38,920 nt of DNA, taken from Candidatus Gastranaerophilales bacterium. GTDB lineage: Bacteria; Cyanobacteriota; Vampirovibrionia; Gastranaerophilales; Gastranaerophilaceae. How positions within the stretch are numbered: the stretch's first letter is position 1; each line of letters starts with the position of its first letter. The notes below the pieces were generated by a model. That model saw nothing but the letters and a program-made list of their open reading frames with translations. It was not told where the DNA came from and did not search any database. This document shows, piece by piece, positions 7,916 through 16,738 of this stretch. Position numbers and translations under genes: made by a program. The stretch spans positions 1 to 38,920 of the forward strand of contig CALUQL010000012.1 of NCBI GenBank assembly GCA_944322895.1, in the 5' to 3' direction.

Positions 7916-8938
7916 TTATAGTTTATTTTCAAGTTCTATAAAATTAAAGTTTAGTTTTTCTATTTGTTCTGTTTTATAGTTTTCTGATGAATTTTTAAAA
8001 TCAGCAAAAATATATTCCATATTTTCTAATGAACAATTTAAATCTAAATTCTTGAGATTAAAATCTTTTGATAAAGTTTCGACCTTTATATCATAATTAA
8101 TCGGCAAAACTTTAACTCCGGCTTTTATACCTATTAAACAAGCATGATACCTCATTGCTATTAAACTATCTAATTCAGAAATATCATCTATTATCTTTTC
8201 ATTTGAGGTATTCTCAATAACTTTAACATTAATTTCAGAATTAACTCTTTTAATTTGTTCTTTTAATTTATTACATATTTCTAAGTCAATTTTATTCTGG
8301 AAAGAAAAAATAATTATCTCTTTATCTTGATAAAATTTATCAATACACAAAGCCAAATCATTTATAAATTCAGGCTTTAGCGAAGGAAAGTTTCTTAATT
8401 GTATACCAATTTTATCAGTTTTTTCTTTTTTGTTTATTTTTATATTCCAAACGGGGTCATTACAAATATTTGCGTCAATACCCCATTTAGAAAGTAAATC
8501 CAAACTTTTGTTATCTCTTACAGTAATATATTTAGCTTTCTTTAATAACACTTTAGTTATATTAGAAAGTATTTTATTATTAATTGGACCAATACCTTGA
8601 GCAAAGATTATAACTTTCTTTCTAAAAAACAATGCAATAGCAATTATCCCAAGATAATAAATAAGACTTTTGTTACTTGTAACATCCTGAAGTAAACTTC
8701 CGCCACCTGAAATAAGACAGTTACATCTTAAAAGTTCTTTAACAACAGATAATAAATCAAAAGAATAAACACTTTTTACATTATATAGTTCTTCTGTTTT
8801 CAATGGATTTGAAGAAAAGACAGTTATTTCAGAACCATCTTTAAATATCTTAAGATGCTCTGTTAAGACCTTAAGAATAGTTTCATCTCCAAAATTGTCA
8901 AATCCATAATATCCGGAAATACAGAATTTTCTAGTCAT
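7916..8938 (-). CDS. csaB: Polysaccharide pyruvyl transferase, CsaB-like
   Basis: The protein (340 residues from the chosen start) belongs to the polysaccharide pyruvyl transferase family. Visible signatures are GYYGFDNFGDETIL at the N-terminus, GGGSLLQD with a following hydrophobic stretch ending FAQGIGPI, a VRDNKS segment, and a C-terminal MRYHACLIGIKAG motif. CsaB enzymes transfer pyruvate ketals from PEP to cell-wall-linked polysaccharide, which in several bacteria anchors SLH-domain surface proteins; whether that applies here is inference. The frame opens at 8968, but the ATG at 8938 follows AAGG at 5-base spacing and starts at the family N-terminus MTRKFCISGYYGF. It overlaps the end of the upstream kinase gene by 8 bases, indicating coupled translation. 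Confidence 0.85.
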   Translation of the reverse strand: MTRKFCISGYYGFDNFGDETILKVLTEHLKIFKDGSEITVFSSNPLKTEELYNVKSVYSFDLLSVVKELLRCNCLISGGGSLLQDVTSNKSLIYYLGIIAIALFFRKKVIIFAQGIGPINNKILSNITKVLLKKAKYITVRDNKSLDLLSKWGIDANICNDPVWNIKINKKEKTDKIGIQLRNFPSLKPEFINDLALCIDKFYQDKEIIIFSFQNKIDLEICNKLKEQIKRVNSEINVKVIENTSNEKIIDDISELDSLIAMRYHACLIGIKAGVKVLPINYDIKVETLSKDFNLKNLDLNCSLENMEYIFADFKNSSENYKTEQIEKLNFNFIELENKL

Positions 8939-9878
8939 TTTGACCTTTAAATATTTTATATACTTCATCTTTTGAAGGTATAGATTTTATTGCACCCAAA
9001 TTCTTTACCTGTAATCCTACAACAATAGAACCTAAACTTACAGCTTTAAACGGAGACATACCAGATGTTATTCCGTGTAAAACAGCGCCATTAAATGCAT
9101 CACCTGTTCCTGTAACATCAAATATATCTTCATTAATAAATTTTATAAACTCAATTTTACCTTGATAACCAACATAATAGCCTTTATCAATAGCAGATTT
9201 TATAACAACGGTTGTAATTCCTTTGTCCCAAAGATATTTTATTGTGTTATCAACAGATTCTGTTTCAATAACAATTTTTGAATCGTATTTGACATTTAAA
9301 AAGATTATATCAATATACTCAACAATTTCATCAAAAGCTTCTCTTGCCTCTTCAGAATCCCAAATTTTAGATGTATAGTTAGGATCATATGCTGTAGTAA
9401 TATTGTTTTCTTTTGCTATTATGAAAGCCTTTTTAACAGCTTCTCTTGCAGATATTGAAAGTGATTGAGTTATTCCTGTTGCATATAATAAAGAGCAACT
9501 TTGAATATAATCAGTTGAAATATCTTCAACAGAAAGATTTGTCGCTGCAGTCTTTTTTCGATAAAAAGCAAATTCTTTATCTTTACAATCTTCAGTTTTA
9601 GATACTACATATAAACCGTTAAACCCTTGTACAGGCTTTACATGAGAAATGTCCAAACCTTCATCTTGCCAGCTTTCTAACAAATAGTCTTTGAAACAAT
9701 CCATTCCTATTCTGGAAATAAACCCCACTTTTGAGCCTAATCTCAATGCAGAAATTGCGGTAGTAAGAGTATCTCCACCATAGAATTTATCAAGACTTTG
9801 CGCTGTTGTTATATTCTCATCAGTAGAAAGTTCTATTAAACTCTCACCGATTGTTATAATATCAAGTTTTTCTTCCAT
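8931..9878 (-). CDS. PfkB-family carbohydrate kinase (KdgK-like)
   Basis: The 315-residue protein is a ribokinase/PfkB-type sugar kinase. It opens with IITIGESLIEL, has the substrate-binding FYGGDTLTTAISALRLG, an FYRKKTAATNL region, and the C-terminal signature DVTGTGDAFNGAVLHG, in which Asp260 is the expected catalytic base and GTGD replaces the commoner GAGD anion-hole sequence. Overall resemblance is to 2-keto-3-deoxygluconate kinases, but no other Entner-Doudoroff or uronate gene is nearby, so the substrate is open. The gene overlaps csaB by 8 bases, placing sugar phosphorylation and pyruvylation in one transcript. Confidence 0.85.
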   Translation of the reverse strand: MEEKLDIITIGESLIELSTDENITTAQSLDKFYGGDTLTTAISALRLGSKVGFISRIGMDCFKDYLLESWQDEGLDISHVKPVQGFNGLYVVSKTEDCKDKEFAFYRKKTAATNLSVEDISTDYIQSCSLLYATGITQSLSISAREAVKKAFIIAKENNITTAYDPNYTSKIWDSEEAREAFDEIVEYIDIIFLNVKYDSKIVIETESVDNTIKYLWDKGITTVVIKSAIDKGYYVGYQGKIEFIKFINEDIFDVTGTGDAFNGAVLHGITSGMSPFKAVSLGSIVVGLQVKNLGAIKSIPSKDEVYKIFKGQND

Positions 9879-9938
9879 AATAATACTTACTTATTCCTTT
9901 TGTACTTTAGCAAAAAGAATCAAAATAATCAAACTTAT

Positions 9939-10700
9939 CTATAACAGTTTTAAGTTATGTGTTACTTTGTTTTTTATACTTTCAAGTTTAATAATTCTTT
10001 TTGTGATTTCTTTTTTATTTGAAGAATTATTGGATAAAGTTATATATTTTTTGTAAAATCTTTTAGCGCCTTGTTTATTACCGAGTTTTTCATAGCATAT
10101 ACCAATTGCCAAATAGGCTCTATAGTAATCTTTCTGTAGTTTTAATACTTCTTTGAAGGTTTTTGCACTATTTAGGTAATCTTCCAGATGCATATATAAT
10201 GTTGCTTTTTGTATGTAAGCTCTAATATATTTTGGTTCTGTTTCTATTATTTTTTGGTATATCATCAAAGCCATATCTTCTTCTTCGATCATTTCATGCA
10301 CCAAAGCCAGCTGCATTTGAACTTCAATATTATCAGGCTCCAGTTGAATTGAACTTATAAGATGTTTTATGCCGTTTGAGAAGTCACCTTTTATGATATT
10401 ACATAAAGCAAGTTCTTTTTGGACATTTATGTCATTTGGTTTTAATATCTCTGCTTTTTGAAGACTTTTTATAGCTTTATTGTAATTCTTCAAGTTTTTA
10501 TACGCTATTGCAAGACCAATATAAGAAGTATAGTTATTTCTATTTATTAATATAGAATGCAGATATTTATCAATTGCTTCTTTAAACTTTTTATTAATTC
10601 TAAGTTCTTCTGCTTCAGAAAAATAGATTTGCGCAAGGGAAATATCCTGCATTGCAGAACCATTTATTTTATTATATTTACTATTATAAACTATCCCCAA
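9939..10700 (-). CDS. TPR-repeat protein (253 aa)
   Basis: The protein is almost entirely helical tetratricopeptide repeats, about six, e.g. YTSYIGLAIAYKNLKNYNKA, VQMQLALVHEMIEEEDMALM and YRAYLAIGICYEKLGNKQGA. It has no signal peptide or membrane segment, and TPR arrays act as protein-protein scaffolds. The start is the TTG at 10700, preceded by an AAAAAGGGG Shine-Dalgarno; an internal ATG at 10652 also fits the repeat boundary but has no such site. It lies downstream of the thioesterase gene and upstream of the kinase on the same strand, with gaps of about 100 and 60 bases. The binding partner is unknown. Confidence 0.75.
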   Translation of the reverse strand: MGIVYNSKYNKINGSAMQDISLAQIYFSEAEELRINKKFKEAIDKYLHSILINRNNYTSYIGLAIAYKNLKNYNKAIKSLQKAEILKPNDINVQKELALCNIIKGDFSNGIKHLISSIQLEPDNIEVQMQLALVHEMIEEEDMALMIYQKIIETEPKYIRAYIQKATLYMHLEDYLNSAKTFKEVLKLQKDYYRAYLAIGICYEKLGNKQGAKRFYKKYITLSNNSSNKKEITKRIIKLESIKNKVTHNLKLL

Positions 10701-10803
10701 CTTGCGCCCCTTTTTATCTTATACAATTCTAGGAAATATTATAAAATTGGGACATAGTCCAAGGATTTATATTTATTGACCTAAAGATTAATAAACATGT
10801 TTC

Positions 10804-11214
10804 TTATTTTATTGCTTCTGCAAATTTCGAATATAATTCTTCAGGCATCTTTCTGAACATTTTACCTGTTATACTATCAATAACAACGATAGTAGTATGT
10901 GCAATTACCCTTAAAGTATTGGTTTTCTTTTCATAGACTTTATGTTCAAAAGTTATACTTAATGGTTTTAATTCTGTTATTTCAGTTTTTATGACAATTC
11001 GTTCATTCATCTTTGCAGATGACTTGTAGCGAATATTCATCTCAACTACAGGGAAAAGAATATTGTTTCTTTCAAGTTCTTCTAAGTCCATACCAAGTGC
11101 TTCAACCAGACCTACTCTTGCTGCTTCAAACCACTTTGTATAGGAGCCATGCCAGACTACACCATATGAATCTGTATCACTATATAAAATTCTTATTTCT
11201 TGAATGTATTCCAA
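10804..11214 (-). CDS. YbgC-like acyl-CoA thioesterase
   Basis: The 136-residue protein is a 4-hydroxybenzoyl-CoA thioesterase-type hotdog enzyme. The catalytic loop DTDSYGVVWHGSYTKWFEAAR near the N-terminus has the Asp and the GVVxH pattern of YbgC proteins, which hydrolyse acyl-CoA or acyl-ACP thioesters. I place the start at TTG 11214: GGAG sits 8 bases before it (11223-11226), and the resulting N-terminus MEYIQEIRILYSDTD matches the family. The frame is open further upstream to 11274, but that extension would lie inside the upstream TPR gene. In Proteobacteria ybgC accompanies tol-pal; here it is flanked by two TPR genes instead. Confidence 0.8.
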   Translation of the reverse strand: MEYIQEIRILYSDTDSYGVVWHGSYTKWFEAARVGLVEALGMDLEELERNNILFPVVEMNIRYKSSAKMNERIVIKTEITELKPLSITFEHKVYEKKTNTLRVIAHTTIVVIDSITGKMFRKMPEELYSKFAEAIK

Positions 11215-11227
11215 TGAGAATTCTCCA

Positions 11228-12826
11228 TTATGTAAATAAATCTTGAATTTTTTCTTCAATATCAACAGGATCAAGTTCCTGAGTATAAGTATTAATATCT
11301 AAAGCTATTTGGTATAATTTCGCAGCTTCGACTTTATCGCCGGTTATTGCTATGGAACGAGCTAAATTATAATGAGCCAAAGCATAATTAGGATTATATT
11401 TTCTTGCCGCTTCAAATAGTTCTATAGCTTTCTTTACTCTTCCTAAATCATCTAAATATATAACTCCTAAATTGTTATATGCTATATCATAAGTATTATC
11501 ATATTTAATTGCTTTTTCATATTCTTTTATAGCTTCTTCGATATTACCTTTGCCCCAATATAAATAACCCAAATTACAATGCAGCCTTGCATTATGAGGC
11601 GATGATTCTAACGCTTTTTTATATACTATTAACGCATTATCGTATGAACCTTTTTCAAAAAATACATTACCTAAATTTAGGTATACATCAATATCGTTAG
11701 GATTAAGATTATATGCGCTTTGGTATGAGCAAATAGCCGCATCTAGATTCTTTGTGTTTTCTTGAAAAATAAAACCTAAAGTTTGAGCTACAACACTAGT
11801 CCATTTAGGATTTGGATTTAACGTAACCGCTGTTTGATAATGTTCTATTGCGTTGTCAATATCACCTTTTAAATACAAGTATTGTGCTAAACTGCAATGA
11901 AAGTCTGCAACATGAGGCTGTAATTCAATTAATTTTTCACAAGTTGAAATTGCATTATCATAATCTCTTTGTTCTTCATATAATTGGCATAGATAATAGT
12001 ATGCTCTTAAGTTAAGACTATCAAGCCATATTGCCATCTTATATTCACAGATTGCATCATCATAACGTTTTAATTCATAATAAACTCTTCCTAAGTTGAT
12101 ATATAATTCAACAAATCCTGGAGCTTTATCAATTGTTTCTCTGTATATATCCAATACTTCCTGATTAAAGCCTTTTAGGAAAATCATTAGTGATGTTTTT
12201 AATAATGTTGGTAAAAACTGAAGATATGAAATTCTTCTTGTGACCTCTTTTAGTGCAAATTTATCAAATGGAAGAGTCAGAAAAGATGCGATTAATTTAG
12301 AATATTTTTGATACCACTTTGACTTATTTGATAATGATAATATATTAAATATAAGAAAATATGCTCTAGAAGAAGAAAAAGGTGCAATTTCAATTGCTCT
12401 TTGTGCAGATTCAATCGCTTCTATGAAATCTCCTTTTTTCATAGATATTTCAGCTATCATAAAATGAGCTTCTGCAAGTTTTGTATTATGCTCAAGTGCA
12501 ATCTTAAAATAGTTCACTGCTTTTTCAAGTTCTCTTTTGTAATAAAAAGCCATCGCTATCTTGAAATAAATTTCAGCGGAATCGACGCAAGATTCAAGTG
12601 CTCTTTGATATTCTGTAATAGCTTCATCAACATATTGTTTTATTTGATGAATATCAAGATGCCACTCCATATATAAATCTCCGAGTTTTATATGCAGTTC
12701 GGCATTGTTTTCATCTTTAGATATAGCACCCTGACAAGTTTCTATAGCTTTTTGTATGTTGCCGGATTTTTTGAACTTGTCTATCTCTTTTGTTATTTTT
12801 CGATTATCTGTATTTATATTGCTCAT
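11228..12826 (-). CDS. TPR-repeat protein (532 aa)
   Basis: This 532-residue protein contains at least eleven tetratricopeptide repeats across its length, such as AEIYFKIAMAFYYKRELEKA, IDVYLNLGNVFFEKGSYDNA and DIAYNNLGVIYLDDLGRVKK. A non-repeat stretch of about 60 residues (around 155-215, rich in Lys, Phe and Leu) interrupts the array. No signal peptide or transmembrane helix is seen, so it is probably a cytoplasmic scaffold. The ATG at 12826 has no obvious Shine-Dalgarno. The thioesterase start lies 13 bases after its stop, so the two are probably co-translated. Function beyond scaffolding is unknown. Confidence 0.8.
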   Translation of the reverse strand: MSNINTDNRKITKEIDKFKKSGNIQKAIETCQGAISKDENNAELHIKLGDLYMEWHLDIHQIKQYVDEAITEYQRALESCVDSAEIYFKIAMAFYYKRELEKAVNYFKIALEHNTKLAEAHFMIAEISMKKGDFIEAIESAQRAIEIAPFSSSRAYFLIFNILSLSNKSKWYQKYSKLIASFLTLPFDKFALKEVTRRISYLQFLPTLLKTSLMIFLKGFNQEVLDIYRETIDKAPGFVELYINLGRVYYELKRYDDAICEYKMAIWLDSLNLRAYYYLCQLYEEQRDYDNAISTCEKLIELQPHVADFHCSLAQYLYLKGDIDNAIEHYQTAVTLNPNPKWTSVVAQTLGFIFQENTKNLDAAICSYQSAYNLNPNDIDVYLNLGNVFFEKGSYDNALIVYKKALESSPHNARLHCNLGYLYWGKGNIEEAIKEYEKAIKYDNTYDIAYNNLGVIYLDDLGRVKKAIELFEAARKYNPNYALAHYNLARSIAITGDKVEAAKLYQIALDINTYTQELDPVDIEEKIQDLFT

Positions 12827-12869
12827 ATTATCTATGTTGATTTTATCATAACTTTAACTGTTTTGACAC

Positions 12870-14114
12870 TTATATTTTTAACAAATCCGCTTCTACAAGA
12901 TATTTTTTTGGAGCTAACACACATAATGCACTATTTTTTGAAAAATATTTTGAAGCAGTATCTATAATCTGTTCTTTTGTAATTGATTTTATTTTATTTA
13001 TAAGTTCCTCTTCATAATTAAAACCAAGCCCTAAAAATTCATAATAGCCGTTCAACGAAGCTTCTAAAAGATTTGTTTCTTTGTAAAATTGTCTTTTCCC
13101 GATAGCATTGTTTTTTGCTTCTTCAAGTTCTTTATCAGAGATTATCTCTGTCATAATCTTATTAATTTCTTTTTCAAATCCCTTTAAAGATGTTTTTATA
13201 TTTTTAGGCTCTGTTGCTATATATACAAAGAAGTGCCCGGATAATACAAAAGGTTCATATACACTTCTCACCGTATATGCAAGACCTTGTTTTTCTCTTA
13301 GTTCAAGGAAAAGTCTGGAGCTTAATCCTGATGAACCTAGTATTGTATTTAAAAGAATAATTGCAGGGTAATCTTCAGTATAGACAGACGGAAATCTCCA
13401 ACCTCTAAAAATCTGTGCCTGATTAGCATCTTCTTTTTCAATAACTGAAATCAAATCTTGATTTAATGGTTCAACTTGTTTTCTGTTATCTTCTGTTTCT
13501 GTAATCTTTAGATTGCCAATATGTTTTTCCAACAAAGAAATAACAACATTTTTATCAATATCACCTGCAACAGAAATATTTTTTTGACCTTGATTTCTTA
13601 TATCCTCAAGTGCTTTCAATAAATCTTCTTTTTGGATTTTATCTATTTCTTCAATTACCTCTTTTCTGCCAAGACCATAGGGATGGTTTTTAAATATTGT
13701 CCTATAATAATTATCTTGAGCCTGTATTTTGGCAGAGTCTAAATCCGATTCAAATTCACCTTTTATTTTGATGATTTCTTTTTCGAATTCATCAAAGGTA
13801 GAGTTTTCCAGTATATCTTGTAAAATTTCTAAAGCCAAATTTACATCTTCATTTAAACAGAGTAATTTAAAACGAATGTAATCAGCTTTCTTTTCAATAT
13901 TCAAATCTATTGCATTCTCATCAAGTTCATTTGCCAATTGTTCTGATGTTCTGTTTTTTGTTCCTTGAAAAAATAATTGTGTCATTAAATAATATAAACC
14001 TGATTTTGGTTCATCATTATTTAACTTTATATAAAGAACAATAGCTATTCTTGGAGTATTATTATTTTTCTTTATGATTGTTTTTATTCCATTTTTTAAT
14101 GTATAACGTTCCAT
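12870..14114 (-). CDS. M16-family peptidase homologue, non-catalytic subunit
   Basis: This 414-residue protein has the M16 fold but not the zinc site: where HxxEH is expected the sequence is GLYYLMTQLFFQGT. Other family features remain, including HPYGLGRKEVIEEI and the C-terminal substrate-binding GSSGLSSRLFLELREKQGLAYTVRS. This is the pattern of the inactive partner in heterodimeric M16B peptidases, where the active subunit supplies the metal site and the inactive one the Arg/Tyr pair that positions substrate. It starts 11 bases after the catalytic gene with AAGGA at 7-base spacing, as expected for a two-subunit enzyme. Subcellular location is uncertain; no signal peptide is apparent. Confidence 0.85.
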   Translation of the reverse strand: MERYTLKNGIKTIIKKNNNTPRIAIVLYIKLNNDEPKSGLYYLMTQLFFQGTKNRTSEQLANELDENAIDLNIEKKADYIRFKLLCLNEDVNLALEILQDILENSTFDEFEKEIIKIKGEFESDLDSAKIQAQDNYYRTIFKNHPYGLGRKEVIEEIDKIQKEDLLKALEDIRNQGQKNISVAGDIDKNVVISLLEKHIGNLKITETEDNRKQVEPLNQDLISVIEKEDANQAQIFRGWRFPSVYTEDYPAIILLNTILGSSGLSSRLFLELREKQGLAYTVRSVYEPFVLSGHFFVYIATEPKNIKTSLKGFEKEINKIMTEIISDKELEEAKNNAIGKRQFYKETNLLEASLNGYYEFLGLGFNYEEELINKIKSITKEQIIDTASKYFSKNSALCVLAPKKYLVEADLLKI

Positions 14115-14125
14115 TTTTTATCCTT

Positions 14126-15472
14126 TTATTTTTTATAAGATTCTGGCATTAATACTGAAATAACTGCCTTGTTTACATCTAAATAATCTTTAGCAACATT
14201 CATTACATCATCAAGTGTAATTTCTTCAATAACTTTTATATATTCTTCAACACATTCAAGTTTATTACATACAGTCATATAAAAACCAATAGTTTCGGCT
14301 ATATCTGAAACACTTTCTGAATTTTCTGCAAATCCTGCTTTTAGTTTTTTCTTGGCTTTTTTTAATTCTTTTTCTGTTATCCCATTTGAATAAATTTTTC
14401 CGATTTGCTCTTTTATTAGATTAATTGCATTTTCTTTCTCGTCAGGTTTAAAATTTGCTTGAATAAAGAAATTTCCGCCATCTCTAAAATGATAATAGTC
14501 CGTTGAAATAACATTGAATATTTGTTTTTCCGCTTTTTCTATAAGTTCTTGATATAATCTTGAACTTTGACCTTGACCTAAAATCAGTGCAAGCATTTCG
14601 AGTATTGTACAAGTTTTTATATCAATAGCTTTCGCGCCTAAATAACCAAACATTAGAAAACTTGTATTGATTCTTGAATAAGTTTCCACATACTTTGTGG
14701 TATTTGTCGGAGCATCTATTTTATATTGTTCATTTGTTCTGTTTTTTCTTCCTTTGAAGTCAAATTCTTTCATAACTTGAGGAATTATTTCATCAGGATT
14801 TAAATCTCCTACAATTATTGTTGTTATATTATTCGGAGTATAGTGAGTTTTATAATAATCAAGAACACAATCTCTAGTAATTGTTGAAATTATTTGTTCC
14901 GTTCCTATCACATCTCTTTTATAAGGATGTGATGTATACATATTCTGATTTGTTTGGTTGTATACTTTTGTCCAAGGTTGGTCTTTTCTCATCCTTATTT
15001 CTTCAATAACAACATGTCTTTCTCTTTTCGTTGTTACATTAGGATTTTCAAGGTCAAAAGGTTCTCCTATTTCATTATTAGGTATAATTGGATCAAGCAT
15101 CATATCTGCATGCAATTCGAGTGTATCTTTAAAATTTCTGTCATCACTGCCCTTTGGTATTGTTACATAATAAAATGTATAATCTTTCCAAGTTGCAGCA
15201 TTAACTATAGCTCCTCGTGACTCTAAAGTTCTATCAAATTCACCTGCTTTGTGCTTGCTTGTACCTTTAAACATAAGATGTTCTAAAAAATGAGATATTC
15301 CGTTATTTTCATTATTTTCATTTATAGAACCTGTTTTAACCCAACTGCTTATATTTATTAATGAACTTGCTTTATAAGCAAATACTATCTTATGTCCGCA
15401 TTCTCTTTCATATATCTCAACCGGCTTTTCCAAATATGGATATTCAACCAGTGTTTTTTTTATATTTTCCAT
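14126..15472 (-). CDS. M16-family zinc metallopeptidase, catalytic subunit
   Basis: The protein (448 residues from the chosen start) carries the inverted zinc motif HFLEH at about 61-65 within NGISHFLEHLMFKGT, and the third ligand Glu in the downstream ERHVVIEEIRM segment near 157. The C-terminal half is the second M16 domain. With the inactive partner directly downstream it probably forms an M16B heterodimer that degrades peptides or processes precursors. I start at ATG 15472, which has GAGG seven bases upstream (15479-15482). The frame is open to 15562, and that extension contains a hydrophobic stretch (MKILQNLIQLVLNIILL), so a longer membrane-targeted form cannot be excluded. Confidence 0.88.
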   Translation of the reverse strand: MENIKKTLVEYPYLEKPVEIYERECGHKIVFAYKASSLINISSWVKTGSINENNENNGISHFLEHLMFKGTSKHKAGEFDRTLESRGAIVNAATWKDYTFYYVTIPKGSDDRNFKDTLELHADMMLDPIIPNNEIGEPFDLENPNVTTKRERHVVIEEIRMRKDQPWTKVYNQTNQNMYTSHPYKRDVIGTEQIISTITRDCVLDYYKTHYTPNNITTIIVGDLNPDEIIPQVMKEFDFKGRKNRTNEQYKIDAPTNTTKYVETYSRINTSFLMFGYLGAKAIDIKTCTILEMLALILGQGQSSRLYQELIEKAEKQIFNVISTDYYHFRDGGNFFIQANFKPDEKENAINLIKEQIGKIYSNGITEKELKKAKKKLKAGFAENSESVSDIAETIGFYMTVCNKLECVEEYIKVIEEITLDDVMNVAKDYLDVNKAVISVLMPESYKK

Positions 15473-15605
15473 AGATGACCTCAATAATATTATATTCAAA
15501 ACCAATTGTATCAGATTTTGAAGTATTTTCATATTAGAAATAGCAAGTTTTTTTTTGTGCATGTTTTGGAAGAAACACAGATAAAATAGTAAGAAGGTAA
15601 AATTA

Positions 15606-16013
15606 ATGAATATTCCACCGATTTCTTTTGGGTCTTTAATGGTTTTTACTTTGAATGATCATAAACCAAAGGCATCAATTCCACAGTTATTAAAAATTTC
15701 ATTCGATAATAATAAATCATTGAAGAATTATAATTTGGTTGATACATTCCAGAAGCATGATGAAGTTATTGATGGTACAGTTCATAATGCTGCTCAAAAT
15801 TTTGCAGAAGATTTAGATAGAAAATATAAGTTGATTTTGCCAAAAGGTTCAAAAGATGTAATTTTGACGCAAGCTGAATTTACTATAAATCCAAGAGAAA
15901 CTCAAACCAGATATTTCTTGACTGCTGCTACAAATGATGATGAAGAAAGATTACATAATATTTTAAGTAAAAGTTCTGTTTATTATACCGCTAAATTTAG
16001 GAATAAGAGATAG
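15606..16013 (+). CDS. Unrecognised 135-residue protein with N-terminal ISFG motif
   Basis: A small soluble protein that I cannot assign to a family. It begins MNIPPISFGSLMVF; short N-terminal ISFG-type motifs of this kind seem to me recurrent in Melainabacteria-like genomes, an impression rather than a checked fact. The body is mixed alpha/beta with a KLILPKGSKDVILTQAEF stretch and a C-terminal acidic helix NDDEERLHNILSK. AAGG lies 8 bases before the ATG (15594-15597). The gene is divergent from the M16 pair and convergent with the lipoate gene, overlapping that gene's 3' end by 17 bases, which supports a compact but real arrangement. Confidence 0.6.
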   Translation: MNIPPISFGSLMVFTLNDHKPKASIPQLLKISFDNNKSLKNYNLVDTFQKHDEVIDGTVHNAAQNFAEDLDRKYKLILPKGSKDVILTQAEFTINPRETQTRYFLTAATNDDEERLHNILSKSSVYYTAKFRNKR

Positions 16014-16680
16014 AAAAGTATTCTTTAAAACCTTTTATCATTGCATTTACAACATCTTTTCTTGAAATTGAAGGGTTTATTTTTTCTATATATGTAATAC
16101 AATCATTGTTATTTTTTTCTTGAAAAATTCTTTCTATTATCTGCAAATTATAGTTAAATAAAACAGAACCATGTTGAAGAATATACCCCTGTTTTCTATA
16201 TTGAGCTGAGCCAATTAACTTTTTACCTTTATGAGATAAATCGGCTCCTGTTGAAATAAGCATGCAATAGTCATGTGTTGCTTCAACTTTTTTACTCCCA
16301 CCCAGTTCAAGCTCAATATCTATATTTTTAAAGCCTTCTATTATTGCTGATGAGATTTCCTTATAAGATGTTATTACACTTTCACTTTTTCTTAGAAAAC
16401 CAATAGGGCATATAAAAGAATATGTAACCTCGTTATCATGAAGAAGACCTCTTCCGCCTGTTACTCTTTTTACAATGTCTATTCCATTTTGCTTGCAAAA
16501 TTCAACATCTATATGTTCAAATGACTGATTTCGCCCTAAAGATACACAAGGCGGATTCCAACCATAAAAACGAATTATAGGTTCCTTCCTTTGTTCATTA
16601 ATTGCCTCATCAAGCAATTGCGAGTCAAGACTCATATTATATTCGCCATTATTTTCTTTATATTCTATTAATTTAGCCAT
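15997..16680 (-). CDS. LipM-like octanoyltransferase / lipoate-protein ligase family
   Basis: The protein (227 residues from the chosen start) belongs to the BPL/LplA/LipB superfamily, cofactor transferases that lipoylate 2-oxoacid dehydrogenases and GcvH. It shows FYGWNPPCVSLGRNQ, VTGGRGLLHDNEVTYS (TGGR at 74-77), then GKKLIGSAQYRKQGYILQHGS. Cys139, in HDYCMLISTGADL, sits about where the acyl-accepting Cys of Bacillus LipM occurs, favouring an octanoyltransferase over an ATP-dependent ligase; this is inference. The frame is open to 16710 with ATGs at 16710, 16689 and 16680. I chose 16680 because MAKLIEYKENNGEYNMSLD aligns with the family N-terminus, but none has a clear Shine-Dalgarno. Only 58 bases separate it from divergent rubrerythrin. 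Confidence 0.8.
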   Translation of the reverse strand: MAKLIEYKENNGEYNMSLDSQLLDEAINEQRKEPIIRFYGWNPPCVSLGRNQSFEHIDVEFCKQNGIDIVKRVTGGRGLLHDNEVTYSFICPIGFLRKSESVITSYKEISSAIIEGFKNIDIELELGGSKKVEATHDYCMLISTGADLSHKGKKLIGSAQYRKQGYILQHGSVLFNYNLQIIERIFQEKNNNDCITYIEKINPSISRKDVVNAMIKGFKEYFSISYS

Positions 16681-16738
16681 ACTGGTCATTATATAACATA
16701 AATAAACCATTTATAAAATAATTGGGGAGGACATAATT

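Noticed and set aside
12401-12967. Plus-strand open frames opposite the TPR and M16 genes
   Set aside because: They are Phe/Cys/Tyr-rich antisense frames lying wholly or largely across well-supported minus-strand genes, with no family resemblance.
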